Shown piece by piece: positions 45,023 through 54,117 of a DNA stretch of 64,000 nucleotides. Both the position numbers and the translations under genes were made by a program. The notes below the pieces were generated by a model. The model was not told the origin of the DNA, did no database searches, and saw only the letters and a program-made list of their open reading frames with translations. This DNA comes from UBA7957 sp965222695 (GTDB lineage: Bacteria > Pseudomonadota > Gammaproteobacteria > Granulosicoccales > Granulosicoccaceae). Positions within the stretch are counted from its first letter, which is position 1; each line of letters begins with the position of its first letter. Location: the NCBI GenBank assembly GCA_965222695.1, contig OZ244967.1:4402001-4466000 (forward strand). The letters run 5' to 3'.

Positions 45023-45374
45023 GATTCCTTGCGTTCCCTATATCCAATGTGTTGCGGACTCAGATGCAGCAATACGATAAGACAACCGCCCAGAGTTCCA
45101 TAACGGTGAGCTGTCGGATTTCAGATGTAAAGCTCTACCGTTGTGCCCGCTAATAAGCCTCACTTTCAGACTTATCGGCAACCATAAAGGCGACCTGATA
45201 GTGCGATTGTATTCACATGTAAATAATCCTATCCTGAGTCAGAAATTTCCACTTTTCGGAGTGTTTTAACAGTTGTTTATTCGCCGTGGCGTTTAAATCG
45301 ACTAAACGGATAGTCAATCAATCCCATGTTTTTGTTCTATTTCGGATGGCGGTTGAACTTTTTAGGGAGTATTC
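45023..45374. other. Intergenic region between divergent chemoreceptor and TetR genes
   Basis: About 350 bases with promoters for both flanking genes presumably inside. A GGGAG sequence sits 5 nt before the TetR-family ATG. A short dyad GACTA-N6-TAGTC at 45300-45315 lies 60 nt upstream of that gene but is too short to call. No gene or RNA is seen. Confidence 0.4.
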
Positions 45375-46028
45375 ATGTCAATAGAATTTTCAGATAAAAT
45401 AAAATCGAAAAGCTCCGGATCGGGAGAGGGAAGTCAGTCCATGGCTATAGGCAGACCAATTCAATTTGATTCTGATGTTGCACTGGAGAATGCCATGCAG
45501 GCATTTTGGACCCGTGGCTATGACGCCTGTTCAATGCAGAATCTACTTAGCGCTACCGGATTATCGAAGAGCAGCCTGTACAACCAGTTCGGCAGTAAAC
45601 GCAGACTGTTTCATCTTTGTTTATTGCGTTATCAGGGCCAATCCGTAAATCGTATGTTATCGACCCTGAATTCATCCCCAAGTGCAAGCCAGTTTATTGA
45701 AAACGCACTAAAAGCTGTTGCCCTGGAAGCGGATTCAAATAGCTCGCCACGGGGTTGTTTAATCATGAATACAGCCTCGGAATTCGGTCAAATGGACAGG
45801 GATATTGCAATGCTTGTAGACACAAGCCTGAACAAATTCAAGCAAGTCTTTTTACAGGCAATTAAACAAGGACAGGCAAACGGGGAATTTACCACCCGTT
45901 TGCCGGCTGAATCCATGGCGACCTATATCGTTACTTGCCGGGGAGGGCTCAGGACTATGGTCAAAGGAGGCATGAACCAGGAATCACTGCATAAAACCGT
46001 TGAAATCATCTTGAAGGCGCTTAGGTAA
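45375..46028 (+). CDS. TetR/AcrR-family regulator
   Basis: A 217-residue regulator. A polar N-terminal tail (~1-22) precedes MAIGRPIQFD and the helix-turn-helix SMQNLLSATGLSKSSLYNQFGSKRRLF (~50-76). The ligand domain has the TetR_C pattern with GCLIMNTASEFG (~130-141), as seen in the AcrR-like group that often controls reductases or efflux. GGGAG is 5 nt before the first ATG; a second start at 45441 with GGGAAG is an alternative. No obvious target gene is adjacent: PPK2 is 350 nt away. Confidence 0.85.
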   Translation: MSIEFSDKIKSKSSGSGEGSQSMAIGRPIQFDSDVALENAMQAFWTRGYDACSMQNLLSATGLSKSSLYNQFGSKRRLFHLCLLRYQGQSVNRMLSTLNSSPSASQFIENALKAVALEADSNSSPRGCLIMNTASEFGQMDRDIAMLVDTSLNKFKQVFLQAIKQGQANGEFTTRLPAESMATYIVTCRGGLRTMVKGGMNQESLHKTVEIILKALR

Positions 46029-46381
46029 AAAATTTTCGTGTTAGCTGGACCGATAAGTCCAAATTCGCAGGCGACATATACCGAAGAATATGAAAAAGCC
46101 ATGGCCGGCCCATTAATTAATTTCCTTCGATTGTGAACGGTGTCACAGATTAATTTTTGAGCATGCTTAAATGATTGAATTTTCGAAATAATAAAGTGCG
46201 ACTTTTAGAATGCTTACGCTGTAAATCTTATTCTCTGCACGACTGATTGGACTCTAACCCCTTGTTTGGCACGTACTTGGAATATCAAAGACAGTATATG
46301 GATATTTCGGAATGCGCGTAAATACCTTAGACTGAGCGAGAATTATACGCGCTAATCACGTAGACCGAGGAGTCTGACAGG
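46029..46381. other. Intergenic region before ppk2
   Basis: About 350 AT-rich bases with no supported gene. GAGGAG lies about 9 nt before the ppk2 ATG at the right end. I could not identify a convincing promoter, a Pho box or an RNA gene by eye. Confidence 0.4.
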
Positions 46382-47266
46382 ATGGAAGAGATAAATTTTG
46401 ACATGCAATCCGATTCGACAGATACAACGAAAAAAACCAAAAGAAAAAAAATCAACAATGTAATTTACGAAAAAGAGATGGCGCGGCTTCAGGAAGAACT
46501 GGTCAAGCTCCAGGAATGGATTAAATCCGAAGGAAAAAAAGTGGTCGTGCTGTTTGAAGGCCGTGATGCCGCCGGGAAAGGCGGTGTCATAAAGCGGATT
46601 ACCGAATACGTCAATCCACGGCATTGCCGGGTCGTTGCACTGGGAACACCTACCGAACGTGAAAAAACACAGTGGTATTTCCAGCGCTATGTGCCTCATC
46701 TGCCCGCCGCAGGAGAAATCGTTTTATTTGATCGGAGCTGGTACAACCGCGCCGGAGTTGAGCGGGTGATGGGATTTTGTACAGATGATGAGTACAGAGA
46801 ATTTCTACGTTCTTGCCCGGAATTCGAACGGATGTTAATCCGTTCGGGCATTACTCTGATGAAGTATTGGTTTTCCGTCAGTGATGAGGAGCAGGAACGG
46901 CGTTTTCAGAGCCGTCTCGATGAGCCTCGCAAGCGCTGGAAACTGAGTCCCATGGATTTGGAATCGCGAAATAAATGGGTCGAATATTCCAAGGCCAAAG
47001 ATGCGATGATGGCTCACACCGATACCAAGCAATGCCCCTGGTATGTGGTAAATTCCGATGTAAAGAAACACGCCAGGCTGAATTGCATCAGTCATTTGTT
47101 AAGTATGTTTCCCTATATCGATTTATCACCTGAGCCGATTCAATTGCCCCCGAGACGCGTCGATGGTGCTTATGTAAGGCCGCCGATTACGGATCAATCC
47201 TTTGTGCCGGAAACTTATAATGCAGATTGGACCCTGAAAAAGAAGAAAAAAGCCAAGGATAAGTAG
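46382..47266 (+). CDS. ppk2: Polyphosphate kinase 2 (PPK2 family)
   Basis: A 294-residue PPK2 of the one-domain class. The Walker A motif is FEGRDAAGKGG (~60-70), the Walker B region VLFDRSWYNRAG (~117-128) and the lid lysines/arginines follow (EPRKRWKLSPMDLESR). PPK2 enzymes use polyphosphate to phosphorylate GDP or ADP. The N-terminus is a lysine-rich tail and the C-terminus ends KKKKKAKDK, both likely flexible and suited to polyphosphate binding. The family call is firm; nucleotide preference is not determined. Confidence 0.94.
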   Translation: MEEINFDMQSDSTDTTKKTKRKKINNVIYEKEMARLQEELVKLQEWIKSEGKKVVVLFEGRDAAGKGGVIKRITEYVNPRHCRVVALGTPTEREKTQWYFQRYVPHLPAAGEIVLFDRSWYNRAGVERVMGFCTDDEYREFLRSCPEFERMLIRSGITLMKYWFSVSDEEQERRFQSRLDEPRKRWKLSPMDLESRNKWVEYSKAKDAMMAHTDTKQCPWYVVNSDVKKHARLNCISHLLSMFPYIDLSPEPIQLPPRRVDGAYVRPPITDQSFVPETYNADWTLKKKKKAKDK

Positions 47267-47273
47267 ACTATTG

Positions 47274-47717
47274 TCACTGTACGGGTTTGTGGAGGCCAAG
47301 CCTGGGAATTTCAATAGCGGGGCATAGATCCATAACGACGTCTATACCGCTTTCTTCTGCAAGTCTGGCAGCCTTTTTGTCGACGACACCAAGTTGCATC
47401 CAGATAACTTTGGGCAGGGGTGCCAGTTGCAGTGCTTGTTCTACAACCCCGTAGACTGCCTGGGGTTTGCGGAAAATATCTATCATATCGATGCTGTGAG
47501 TAATCTCGGATAGCTCCGAAAATACCATATTACCGGATATCTCGCCGCCGGCCAGGGCGGGATTGACGGGAAAGACCCTGTATCCTGTTGACATCAGATA
47601 ATTCAGTACGGAGTTGGATGCCCGATGAGATTTATTGCTGGCGCCGACTAAAGCAATGTTGTTGACAGTGGAGAGTATGTTTTCAATGTAGCCGTCAGTG
47701 TAAGCATCGTGATTCAT
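47274..47717 (-). CDS. CoA-binding (YccU-type) protein
   Basis: A 147-residue Rossmann-fold CoA-binding protein. The nucleotide loop is ALVGASNKSHRASNSV near residue 20, with YRVFPVNPALAG and the closing WMQLGVVDKKAARLAEESG. It corresponds to the isolated CoA-binding domain of succinyl-CoA synthetase alpha subunits. It overlaps the acyl-CoA synthetase stop by 4 nt and is thus translationally coupled to it, hinting at a joint role in acyl-CoA handling. It converges with ppk2 with only 7 nt between stops. Confidence 0.9.
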   Translation of the reverse strand: MNHDAYTDGYIENILSTVNNIALVGASNKSHRASNSVLNYLMSTGYRVFPVNPALAGGEISGNMVFSELSEITHSIDMIDIFRKPQAVYGVVEQALQLAPLPKVIWMQLGVVDKKAARLAEESGIDVVMDLCPAIEIPRLGLHKPVQ

Positions 47718-49348
47718 AGCCGGGCAATCTCTTTCATTCTTTCGCGCAGTACAAACTTCTGTATTTTTCCGGTGGATGTTTTCGGGATGGGTTCGAACAG
47801 AAACTTGCGCGGTATCTTAAATCCCGCAAGCCTTTCCCGACACCAGGATTCCAGTTCTTCTTCCGTCGTTTCGGTACCGTCGTTTAACTCTATAAACGCG
47901 CAGGGAGTTTCCCCCCATTTTTCGTGAGGCATGGCTATGACTGCAGCTGAAGCTACCGCGGGGTGTTTGTACAACACGTCCTCCACTTCGATGGAGGAAA
48001 TATTTTCACCGCCTGAAATAATGATGTCTTTGGAACGATCCTTTAACTGGATATAACCGTCCTCGTGCATAACACCGAGATCGCCCGAATGAAACCAGCC
48101 TCCGGCGAAAGCGCTGTCACTGGCTTGCTGATTTTTCAAATAGCCTTTCATGACAACATTGCCCCTGAACATCACTTCACCGATGGTTTCGCCATCCCTC
48201 GGTACGGCCTGCATTGTTTCGGGGTCAATGACATCCAGTCCTTCAAGTGGCAGATAACGCACACCCTGTCGTGCCTTCATGGCTGCCTGCTCTGCGGCTT
48301 GCAAATTATCCCAATTGGTGTGCCAATCGTTTACCACGGCCGGGCCGTAGGTTTCGGTTAATCCGTAGAGGTGAGTCACATTAAAACCTGCGGTTTTCAT
48401 ATCCGCCAAGACTTGTTCCGGCGGCGGTGCGGCAGCGGTAAAAAACTCTACTCTGTGGTTCAGATTCCGCTTTTGTTGATTCGGGGTGGATAAAATCGTC
48501 GACATCACAATGGGAGCGCCGCATAAATGAGTAACGCCCTGATCGGCGAGTGCATCCCAGATTGGCTGTTGCCTTACCCAGCGCAGACACACATGAGTAC
48601 CGGAAATTACTGATAGTGTCCAGGGAAAACACCAACCGTTGCAATGAAACATGGGTAGAGTCCATAGATAAACCGCATGTTTCGGCATGGATGCCGTCAG
48701 CGCATTGCCTTGTGCCAGCAGATACGCCCCCCGGTGATGATAGACCACTCCTTTGGGATTGCCCGTTGTACCGGAGGTATAGTTCAAAGAAATGGCATCC
48801 CATTCATCGGCCGGCATTTGCCAGCGGAAATCGGCGTCACCCTTCGCGATAAAATCCTCGTATTCCATCGTGCCCAGATACTCCCCTTGCTGAGGAAACT
48901 CGGCATCGTCATAGTCGATTATTAATGGCTGCACCCTGGCCAGCGAGAGTGCTTGCTTGACCGCCGGAGAAAATTCTCGATCAGTGATAATCACCTTGCT
49001 TTCCGCGTGATCGAGTTGAAAGGCGATAACAGCTGCATCCAGCCTGGTGTTAATCGAATGCAGTACAGCACCCGTCATGGGTACGCCGTAATGTGCTTCC
49101 AGCATGGCAGGCGTGTTCGACAAAATAACCGAAACCGTGTCTCCGGTTGCTATTCCCTGTTGATCCAGGGCGGATGCCAGCATCCTGGCTCGTTGATAAA
49201 ATTCTTTATAGGTACGCCGCAATGAACCATGGACTACCGCCAACTGCTCAGGGTGGACAGCCGCCGCGCGCTCCAAAAAACTCAGCGGTGTCAATGGTTG
49301 GTAATTTGCCGGATTGCGGTCCAGACCTTGGCTAAACATATTGACCAT
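47714..49348 (-). CDS. Acyl-CoA synthetase (AMP-forming), medium/short-chain type
   Basis: A 544-residue ANL-superfamily ligase. The P-loop is YTSGTTGNPKGV (~187-198), then LYGLTETYGP, the hinge SGDLGVMHEDGYIQLKDRSKD and the catalytic Lys in PKTSTGKIQK. It activates a carboxylic acid with ATP and CoA. Close relatives include fatty-acyl and 3-methylmercaptopropionate (DmdB-type) CoA ligases; sequence alone does not decide. An alternative start lies three codons in (49339). It is upstream of, and coupled to, the CoA-binding protein. Confidence 0.92.
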   Translation of the reverse strand: MVNMFSQGLDRNPANYQPLTPLSFLERAAAVHPEQLAVVHGSLRRTYKEFYQRARMLASALDQQGIATGDTVSVILSNTPAMLEAHYGVPMTGAVLHSINTRLDAAVIAFQLDHAESKVIITDREFSPAVKQALSLARVQPLIIDYDDAEFPQQGEYLGTMEYEDFIAKGDADFRWQMPADEWDAISLNYTSGTTGNPKGVVYHHRGAYLLAQGNALTASMPKHAVYLWTLPMFHCNGWCFPWTLSVISGTHVCLRWVRQQPIWDALADQGVTHLCGAPIVMSTILSTPNQQKRNLNHRVEFFTAAAPPPEQVLADMKTAGFNVTHLYGLTETYGPAVVNDWHTNWDNLQAAEQAAMKARQGVRYLPLEGLDVIDPETMQAVPRDGETIGEVMFRGNVVMKGYLKNQQASDSAFAGGWFHSGDLGVMHEDGYIQLKDRSKDIIISGGENISSIEVEDVLYKHPAVASAAVIAMPHEKWGETPCAFIELNDGTETTEEELESWCRERLAGFKIPRKFLFEPIPKTSTGKIQKFVLRERMKEIARL

Positions 49349-49387
49349 GGGTTACTCCCACTGTTTCTTTTGCCGGAAAATCCGGAT

Positions 49388-50020
49388 TCAAGGGGCTTGA
49401 AAGCCCTGCTCCTTATGACTGCCGTCGCAGAAAGGCTTATTTTTGCTTGCACCACAACGGCAGAGGCCGCTTTTTTCACGGCGGCATAACTCTTCACCGT
49501 CGGTGTTTTGAATGCTTAGTTCACCGCTGAGTATCACAGGTCCGTCAGTGATGGGCTTTACCACTATACTGCTTGGGCTTTGGGGTGAATCGGTGGACTC
49601 CTTTTCAGCATATTGCTTATCGTCGAATGAATGCTGATGATGGCTGCCGTCACAAAATGGTTTGTTCTGGCTTTGTCCACATCGGCAAAGCGTGATGCGG
49701 TTGTATGACCGGTCCCCGAGTTCTATCTGTCCGCGAATCGCTATAGGACCCTTCGGAACGATGATAGCCTTTGCATATTGACTGGCCTGTTCCTGTTCCT
49801 CGGATTCGAGCCGCTCATAGATCAATGCGCTTGACGGACATTTTTCCACCACTCGAATAATCTCTTCCAACGGGGCGCCGTTTAAGTCGATCGGAGGATC
49901 ACGGTCCCCATCGAAAACATTCCGTAATTCCCGGAAGCAATACCCCGCATGTGCACATATAGCCCCGTCATAGCTGACTTTGATTCGATCATTTGCGTAG
50001 CTGTGTTTTTTACTTGCCAT
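49388..50020 (-). CDS. Multi-cluster Fe-S protein: Fer4_19-type domain plus two CDGSH domains
   Basis: A 210-residue protein. Residues ~10-75 resemble the divergent mono-cluster ferredoxin domain (CAHAGYC and CPSSAL), and two CDGSH [2Fe-2S] domains follow: CRCGQSQNKPFCDGSHH and CRCGASKNKPFCDGSHK. Each keeps the three Cys and one His that bind the cluster. The start at 50020 has AGGAGG 5 nt upstream. Such proteins are electron carriers or Fe-S sensors of unknown partner. It sits 40 nt upstream of the acyl-CoA synthetase on the same strand, so both may share a transcript. Confidence 0.88.
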   Translation of the reverse strand: MASKKHSYANDRIKVSYDGAICAHAGYCFRELRNVFDGDRDPPIDLNGAPLEEIIRVVEKCPSSALIYERLESEEQEQASQYAKAIIVPKGPIAIRGQIELGDRSYNRITLCRCGQSQNKPFCDGSHHQHSFDDKQYAEKESTDSPQSPSSIVVKPITDGPVILSGELSIQNTDGEELCRREKSGLCRCGASKNKPFCDGSHKEQGFQAP

Positions 50021-50324
50021 TTCATCCTCCTGGTACACTAGTTATCACGGATTCAGAGCCACAGGGCCGCTCCTTTGCCGCATCGCAGCTACCACTAATC
50101 CTGGATACTGAATTCCGTAATCTGCACAAAGCGTGTATCAAATGCAATAGCATTGATGATTTGTTGATGGTGAGAGTCAAAATCAAGCACTTCCGTATAA
50201 GATCAGGCCCTAAGGAGAGCGGTGTTTAGCCGGGTGGTCTGGACATATACTATTCCTTCGAAGTACCTTAAGCAGGATTGCAGAGTTTTTGAAATAGAGC
50301 CAAAGTGGGATTACGGAGCACTCA

Positions 50325-50864
50325 ATGTTAAAAACAATATTGATCATTGTTGTCGTCGTGTTGGGCGGTCTGGCAGTATTTGCTGCTAAAAGGCCGGATA
50401 CTTTTCAGATAAAACGCTCCAAGAATATCCAGGCTGATCCTGAGGATATATTCCCTTATCTCAACGATCTGCACGCATTCAGAAGCTGGTCTCCCTGGGA
50501 GGAAAAGGATCCCGCCATGAAGCGCATACACAGTGGAGCCGATTCAGGTGTGGGTGCGGCCTATGAATGGGACGGGGATAAAACCGTCGGCAAGGGACGA
50601 ATGGAAATTGTTGAGTCTGTTCCGCATTCGAAAGTCGGCATCAAGCTGGACTTTATCAAGCCTTTTGAAGCGCATAATCGCGTGGATTTTGAATTAAGCT
50701 CACGAAACGATATTACGGAAGTGAGTTGGATAATGTCGGGCTCTAATTCCTTTATGTCCAAACTGATGAGTCTGTTTGTCAGCATGGATAAAATGGTTGG
50801 ACCGGATTTCGAATCGGGGCTTGCAAAGTTAAAAGAGCTGGTTGAGGCAGACGGGCAGGCCTAA
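50325..50864 (+). CDS. SRPBCC-family (START-like) protein with N-terminal anchor
   Basis: A 179-residue protein with one N-terminal hydrophobic helix (~3-20) and a SRPBCC/polyketide-cyclase-like domain. The start of the domain reads RSKNIQADPEDIFPYLNDLHAFRSWSPWEEKDP, a characteristic opening, and the WIMSGSN strand and C-terminal helix follow. The family binds hydrophobic ligands; no enzymatic residue set is apparent. It is a single gene diverging from the CDGSH gene. Confidence 0.85.
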   Translation: MLKTILIIVVVVLGGLAVFAAKRPDTFQIKRSKNIQADPEDIFPYLNDLHAFRSWSPWEEKDPAMKRIHSGADSGVGAAYEWDGDKTVGKGRMEIVESVPHSKVGIKLDFIKPFEAHNRVDFELSSRNDITEVSWIMSGSNSFMSKLMSLFVSMDKMVGPDFESGLAKLKELVEADGQA

Positions 50865-50917
50865 CAGCCTGGTCGGCCGTGGATTGGAATTGATCTAGGC
50901 ATCCCTTTACGTAAGAT

Positions 50918-51238
50918 TTACTGATTGCAGTCAGTGCATTTGGAAGCATGGGGAATTATTGCAAGCCGTTCTTTAACTATTTCTTCGCCACAGCTAATGC
51001 AGTAACCATAGGTGCCGTTTCGCATACGGTTGAGGGCTGCATCAATAAGATTTAGCTCTTCCAGACCAACACTGCCGATTCCTTCCAATACTTCGTCGTT
51101 TTCCCGCTCTGTGGCCATTTCCGAAAAGTCACTGTTTTTCGGCTTGTCCAGATCCGTTTCGATTTTTCTCAACCTGCCGAGCAGTACGGATTTGCGTTTT
51201 AGCAGGCGATTTTCCAGCTCCTTATACTGAGATTCCAT
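50918..51238 (-). CDS. DksA/TraR-family C4 zinc-finger protein
   Basis: A 106-residue protein of the short DksA/TraR group. A coiled-coil N-terminal half (MESQYKELENRLLKRKS...) leads to the zinc finger CISC-x17-CTDC at the C-terminus. Such proteins enter the RNA polymerase secondary channel. The acidic tip residues of DksA are not clear here. The ATG at 51238 has GGGAG about 7 nt upstream; the frame to 51307 is less likely. It follows the diguanylate cyclase gene by about 95 nt on the same strand. Confidence 0.85.
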   Translation of the reverse strand: MESQYKELENRLLKRKSVLLGRLRKIETDLDKPKNSDFSEMATERENDEVLEGIGSVGLEELNLIDAALNRMRNGTYGYCISCGEEIVKERLAIIPHASKCTDCNQ

Positions 51239-51333
51239 CCACTGACTCCCAAAGATCAAATAGCTAAGGATATCTATTGAGCTCAGTTTTACATTGATTG
51301 TGGTCAATTGACGACAGCCTCTAGAGGAAGGCT

Positions 51334-53175
51334 CTAAAAACCGTGGCGTTGGTTTTTTCTCAAGTACGTGATTCCGGAATGTCCATCGAGAAATTTCTCA
51401 ATCCTGTTGCGGCCGTTTCTTTTAGCCTTATAGAGTGCATCGTCCGTATGTTTCAGAGCATCTTTCAGGCACAGATCGGAAGTACCCGGCATTGCCGTAC
51501 CTACACCTATACTTACGGTGATATTGCTTTGCAAGCCGAATTTAGTGGTGTCAAACTTTTCTATTTTTCTGCGAATACGTTCAGCAACCAGTACCGCGCC
51601 TTTTTGATCGGTGGAAGGCAATAACACTACAAATTCCTCTCCTCCGTAGCGGGCCACTTGATCTGTTGCCCGTGATAGTGAAGATTTGATGTTTTGCGCC
51701 ACCCCGATCAGGACCTCATCGCCGATGACATGACCGTAGTTATCGTTGATGTTTTTAAAGTGATCAACATCAATCATCAGAAAACTCAGAAAATCGTTGT
51801 TTCGTAAGCAGGTATTCCAAACATAATCCGAGTGTGAATTGAAGAACGCCCGGTTGTTCACTCCGGTAAGTGAGTCGGTATTACTGAGGTATTCCAGGCG
51901 GGAGTTTGCAACGGAAAGATTGTCGAGAGCCGTTTTCAGTTCACGTGTGCGCTCTTCGACATTCTGCTCCAACAATTCCTTGGCTTTGTTTTGGATCCGG
52001 GCATTTTCATCTCTCAGGGCCTTGAATCGGTGGGCAAGGGCGAAAGACAACAGCAGAACCTCCAGCGCTGAGCCCACTTGTATGGCATGTTCGGTGATGA
52101 GCATACTGGGAACAAAGCCCTGTGATTTAAGGGCGTAGATAGTGACTCCAAACAGAAAATTAAACCAGGCCAATAAGTAGTATCGAGCCGTCGATACCCC
52201 TAATTTCAAGGCTCTGTAGGCGAGGTAAATAAAGTAAAAGCATCCAAATGTGGTAATGAGAGATAACACTTGGACCATCAGTTGATACTCAATAACGAGG
52301 ATCAAGGGAATCATGCTGGAGTAAAATGTGATCATTAAGAAACACAGTCGATCCTGCCGGGGCATATTTTTCCTGACTTGCAACAGAGAATGCGAAAATT
52401 TTGTTGCAAATACGGCGGAGAGGCTGAGAAATATTAGCAGACCCTGATCAGCCATCCAGGGCGATTCAGGCCACAGGTATTTATAAGCTAAGCCGTTAAT
52501 GCTCATCTGAAAAATAATATAAAACAGTATATATCCAGAGTAGTAAAAATAGACGCTGTCTCTGATGGTGAAAATAAGCATCAGATTGTAGGCTAGCAAC
52601 GCAATCATGGCTCCATAATACAGGCCAAGAAGCAGGTGTTCGGATTGCGTTTTTAAAGCATATTCGTCCGGTTTCCAGAATTTAAGTGGAATTTGCATCG
52701 AGCTATTAGACTTGATGCGTATATATATGTCGCTTTTTGCGTCATTTTCAAAATTCAGTTTAAAGACGAAATTCCGGGAGGCAAATTGTCGGGCGCTGAA
52801 AGGTAGATCATCGCCTCCGTAATAATCATTAACCTGTCCATTTTGTCTGAGCTGAAAAACAGAAATGCTGTCCAGCATCGGGTAGCCGATTTCCAGCATC
52901 CAATCCCGAATATCCGTGTCTCTCAGATCGATCGGAATGTAAATCCAATAGGTTGATGTGGTGAAGCCGAAATTCTGTGAATCTCCATCAAAGGGCCGAA
53001 AGGACCTGGATTCGGAAATTATATCATCCAGTGTCAGGTTTGATTGCTTGTCTTCCAGGTAGTGCAGTGTGTACTGAATATCGTGCCGATCCGCTATTGG
53101 GTCCTTGATTGTATTTTGAGTATTGCCGTTCGGTGACCACAGCAAGGCCAGAACGAGTAAGATCAATACGTTCAT
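51334..53175 (-). CDS. Membrane diguanylate cyclase with 7TMR-DISM sensor
   Basis: A 613-residue protein: signal/first hydrophobic segment, a periplasmic 7TMR-DISMED2 jelly-roll domain (~30-165), seven transmembrane helices (~180-385), a coiled coil and a GGDEF domain (~450-610). The active site is GGEEF (intact) and an inhibitory RxxD site (RATD) lies five residues before it, so product inhibition is expected. It should make c-di-GMP in response to a periplasmic ligand, often a carbohydrate. The ATG at 53175 starts the signal peptide; the frame runs to 53295. It can supply c-di-GMP sensed or degraded by the pilus locus EAL protein, an inference. Confidence 0.92.
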   Translation of the reverse strand: MNVLILLVLALLWSPNGNTQNTIKDPIADRHDIQYTLHYLEDKQSNLTLDDIISESRSFRPFDGDSQNFGFTTSTYWIYIPIDLRDTDIRDWMLEIGYPMLDSISVFQLRQNGQVNDYYGGDDLPFSARQFASRNFVFKLNFENDAKSDIYIRIKSNSSMQIPLKFWKPDEYALKTQSEHLLLGLYYGAMIALLAYNLMLIFTIRDSVYFYYSGYILFYIIFQMSINGLAYKYLWPESPWMADQGLLIFLSLSAVFATKFSHSLLQVRKNMPRQDRLCFLMITFYSSMIPLILVIEYQLMVQVLSLITTFGCFYFIYLAYRALKLGVSTARYYLLAWFNFLFGVTIYALKSQGFVPSMLITEHAIQVGSALEVLLLSFALAHRFKALRDENARIQNKAKELLEQNVEERTRELKTALDNLSVANSRLEYLSNTDSLTGVNNRAFFNSHSDYVWNTCLRNNDFLSFLMIDVDHFKNINDNYGHVIGDEVLIGVAQNIKSSLSRATDQVARYGGEEFVVLLPSTDQKGAVLVAERIRRKIEKFDTTKFGLQSNITVSIGVGTAMPGTSDLCLKDALKHTDDALYKAKRNGRNRIEKFLDGHSGITYLRKNQRHGF

Positions 53176-53568
53176 ATACCTGCTCACCCTATCGGCCGAA
53201 TAAGGGATAATCTTCCGGTCAAATGAGCAGTATCGGGGTTTGATGGCGTATCGATTTGCAACATATCCTTTGTTTGGCAGTGAGCCGCGGCCCACATTAT
53301 TTTCCCTTGGTTTGGAAAGAATAAAGAATTCGGCTTATTTATTCCGGAAAATTCCTGGCGCTATTCCGCCCATCTCAATAGCTTTAGCGTCATCTGACAT
53401 GCGTTCTTTACCGAGTATGCAATAGTACTGACTTACCGGCTTGGACACTTCAGATATTCATGCAGCTACTGTAACCGAGGCATTTGCCGATACCTAGTGT
53501 TACATTACACTAAGTGTGAAATCCGATATGGATCTTGGCACAAACTCACCGAAGACGGAATTTCTTAG
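53176..53568. other. Intergenic region before the pilus locus
   Basis: About 390 bases between divergent genes. It contains the promoters of the diguanylate cyclase and of the pilus locus. A dyad TAGTGT-N6-ACACTA lies at 53495-53512, some 55 nt before the first pilin start; it may be an operator but is short. A TGGCAC at 53534 looks like a -24 sigma-54 element but lacks the matching -12 GC. Confidence 0.4.
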
Positions 53569-54117
53569 ATGGAAACAAGCGGTTTACAGGCTCTGCGGCA
53601 AAAAGGCATGACGCTGATTGAAATTCTGCTTGTTATCGCCATCCTGGGGATTGTCGCCTCAGTTGCGGTTCCCACCATTTCGGCAGCCAAGCTTAAACAA
53701 CTGGATATGGCCAGCATGGAATTGGCCCACGCCATTCGATTTGCGAGGTCGGAAGCGATTAGAACAAATCAGGCTCACGGTATTCATCTTGATTCCGCAG
53801 ATACAAGGCTGAGGGTTTATGTATACACCACATCACCAGAATACACCGTGTATCATCCAATCAACAAAAATCTGTATCAAATCGACTTTGATGCTGTCAG
53901 CAACCCCGTCAGCATCGGTAGCAAATCAATCAAATTCGCAGGAACGTCACTGAACTTTCAAAGCTACATCTTTTTCGAAGCCGGTACCGGTGTTCCCGGA
54001 TCAAGTGGCGTTGGTGCCAACAAAATGCTGGAAACTGCTGATTTCGTTCTGCAATATCATGGACATGAGCGTACCGTCAGCCTTTTACCCATGAGTGGAA
54101 AGGTGACGGTACAGTGA
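53569..54117 (+). CDS. GspH/FimT-type minor pseudopilin
   Basis: A 182-residue prepilin. The type III signal is KGMTLIEILLVIAILG: leader Lys-Gly, cleavage before Met, and Glu at mature position 5. After the hydrophobic helix comes the FimT/GspH pattern (AHAIRFARSEAIRTNQ) that is used for DNA binding in some FimT proteins. It is the first gene of the pilus/secretion locus and overlaps the next gene by 4 nt (GTGA). Confidence 0.9.
   Translation: METSGLQALRQKGMTLIEILLVIAILGIVASVAVPTISAAKLKQLDMASMELAHAIRFARSEAIRTNQAHGIHLDSADTRLRVYVYTTSPEYTVYHPINKNLYQIDFDAVSNPVSIGSKSIKFAGTSLNFQSYIFFEAGTGVPGSSGVGANKMLETADFVLQYHGHERTVSLLPMSGKVTVQ

Noticed and set aside
45300..45315. GACTA-N6-TAGTC dyad upstream of the second TetR-family gene as an operator
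   Set aside because: Only five base pairs per arm; such dyads are common by chance.
53534..53549. TGGCAC as a sigma-54 -24 element before the FimT-like gene
   Set aside because: The bases 11-12 nt downstream are CC instead of GC, so the -12 element is missing.
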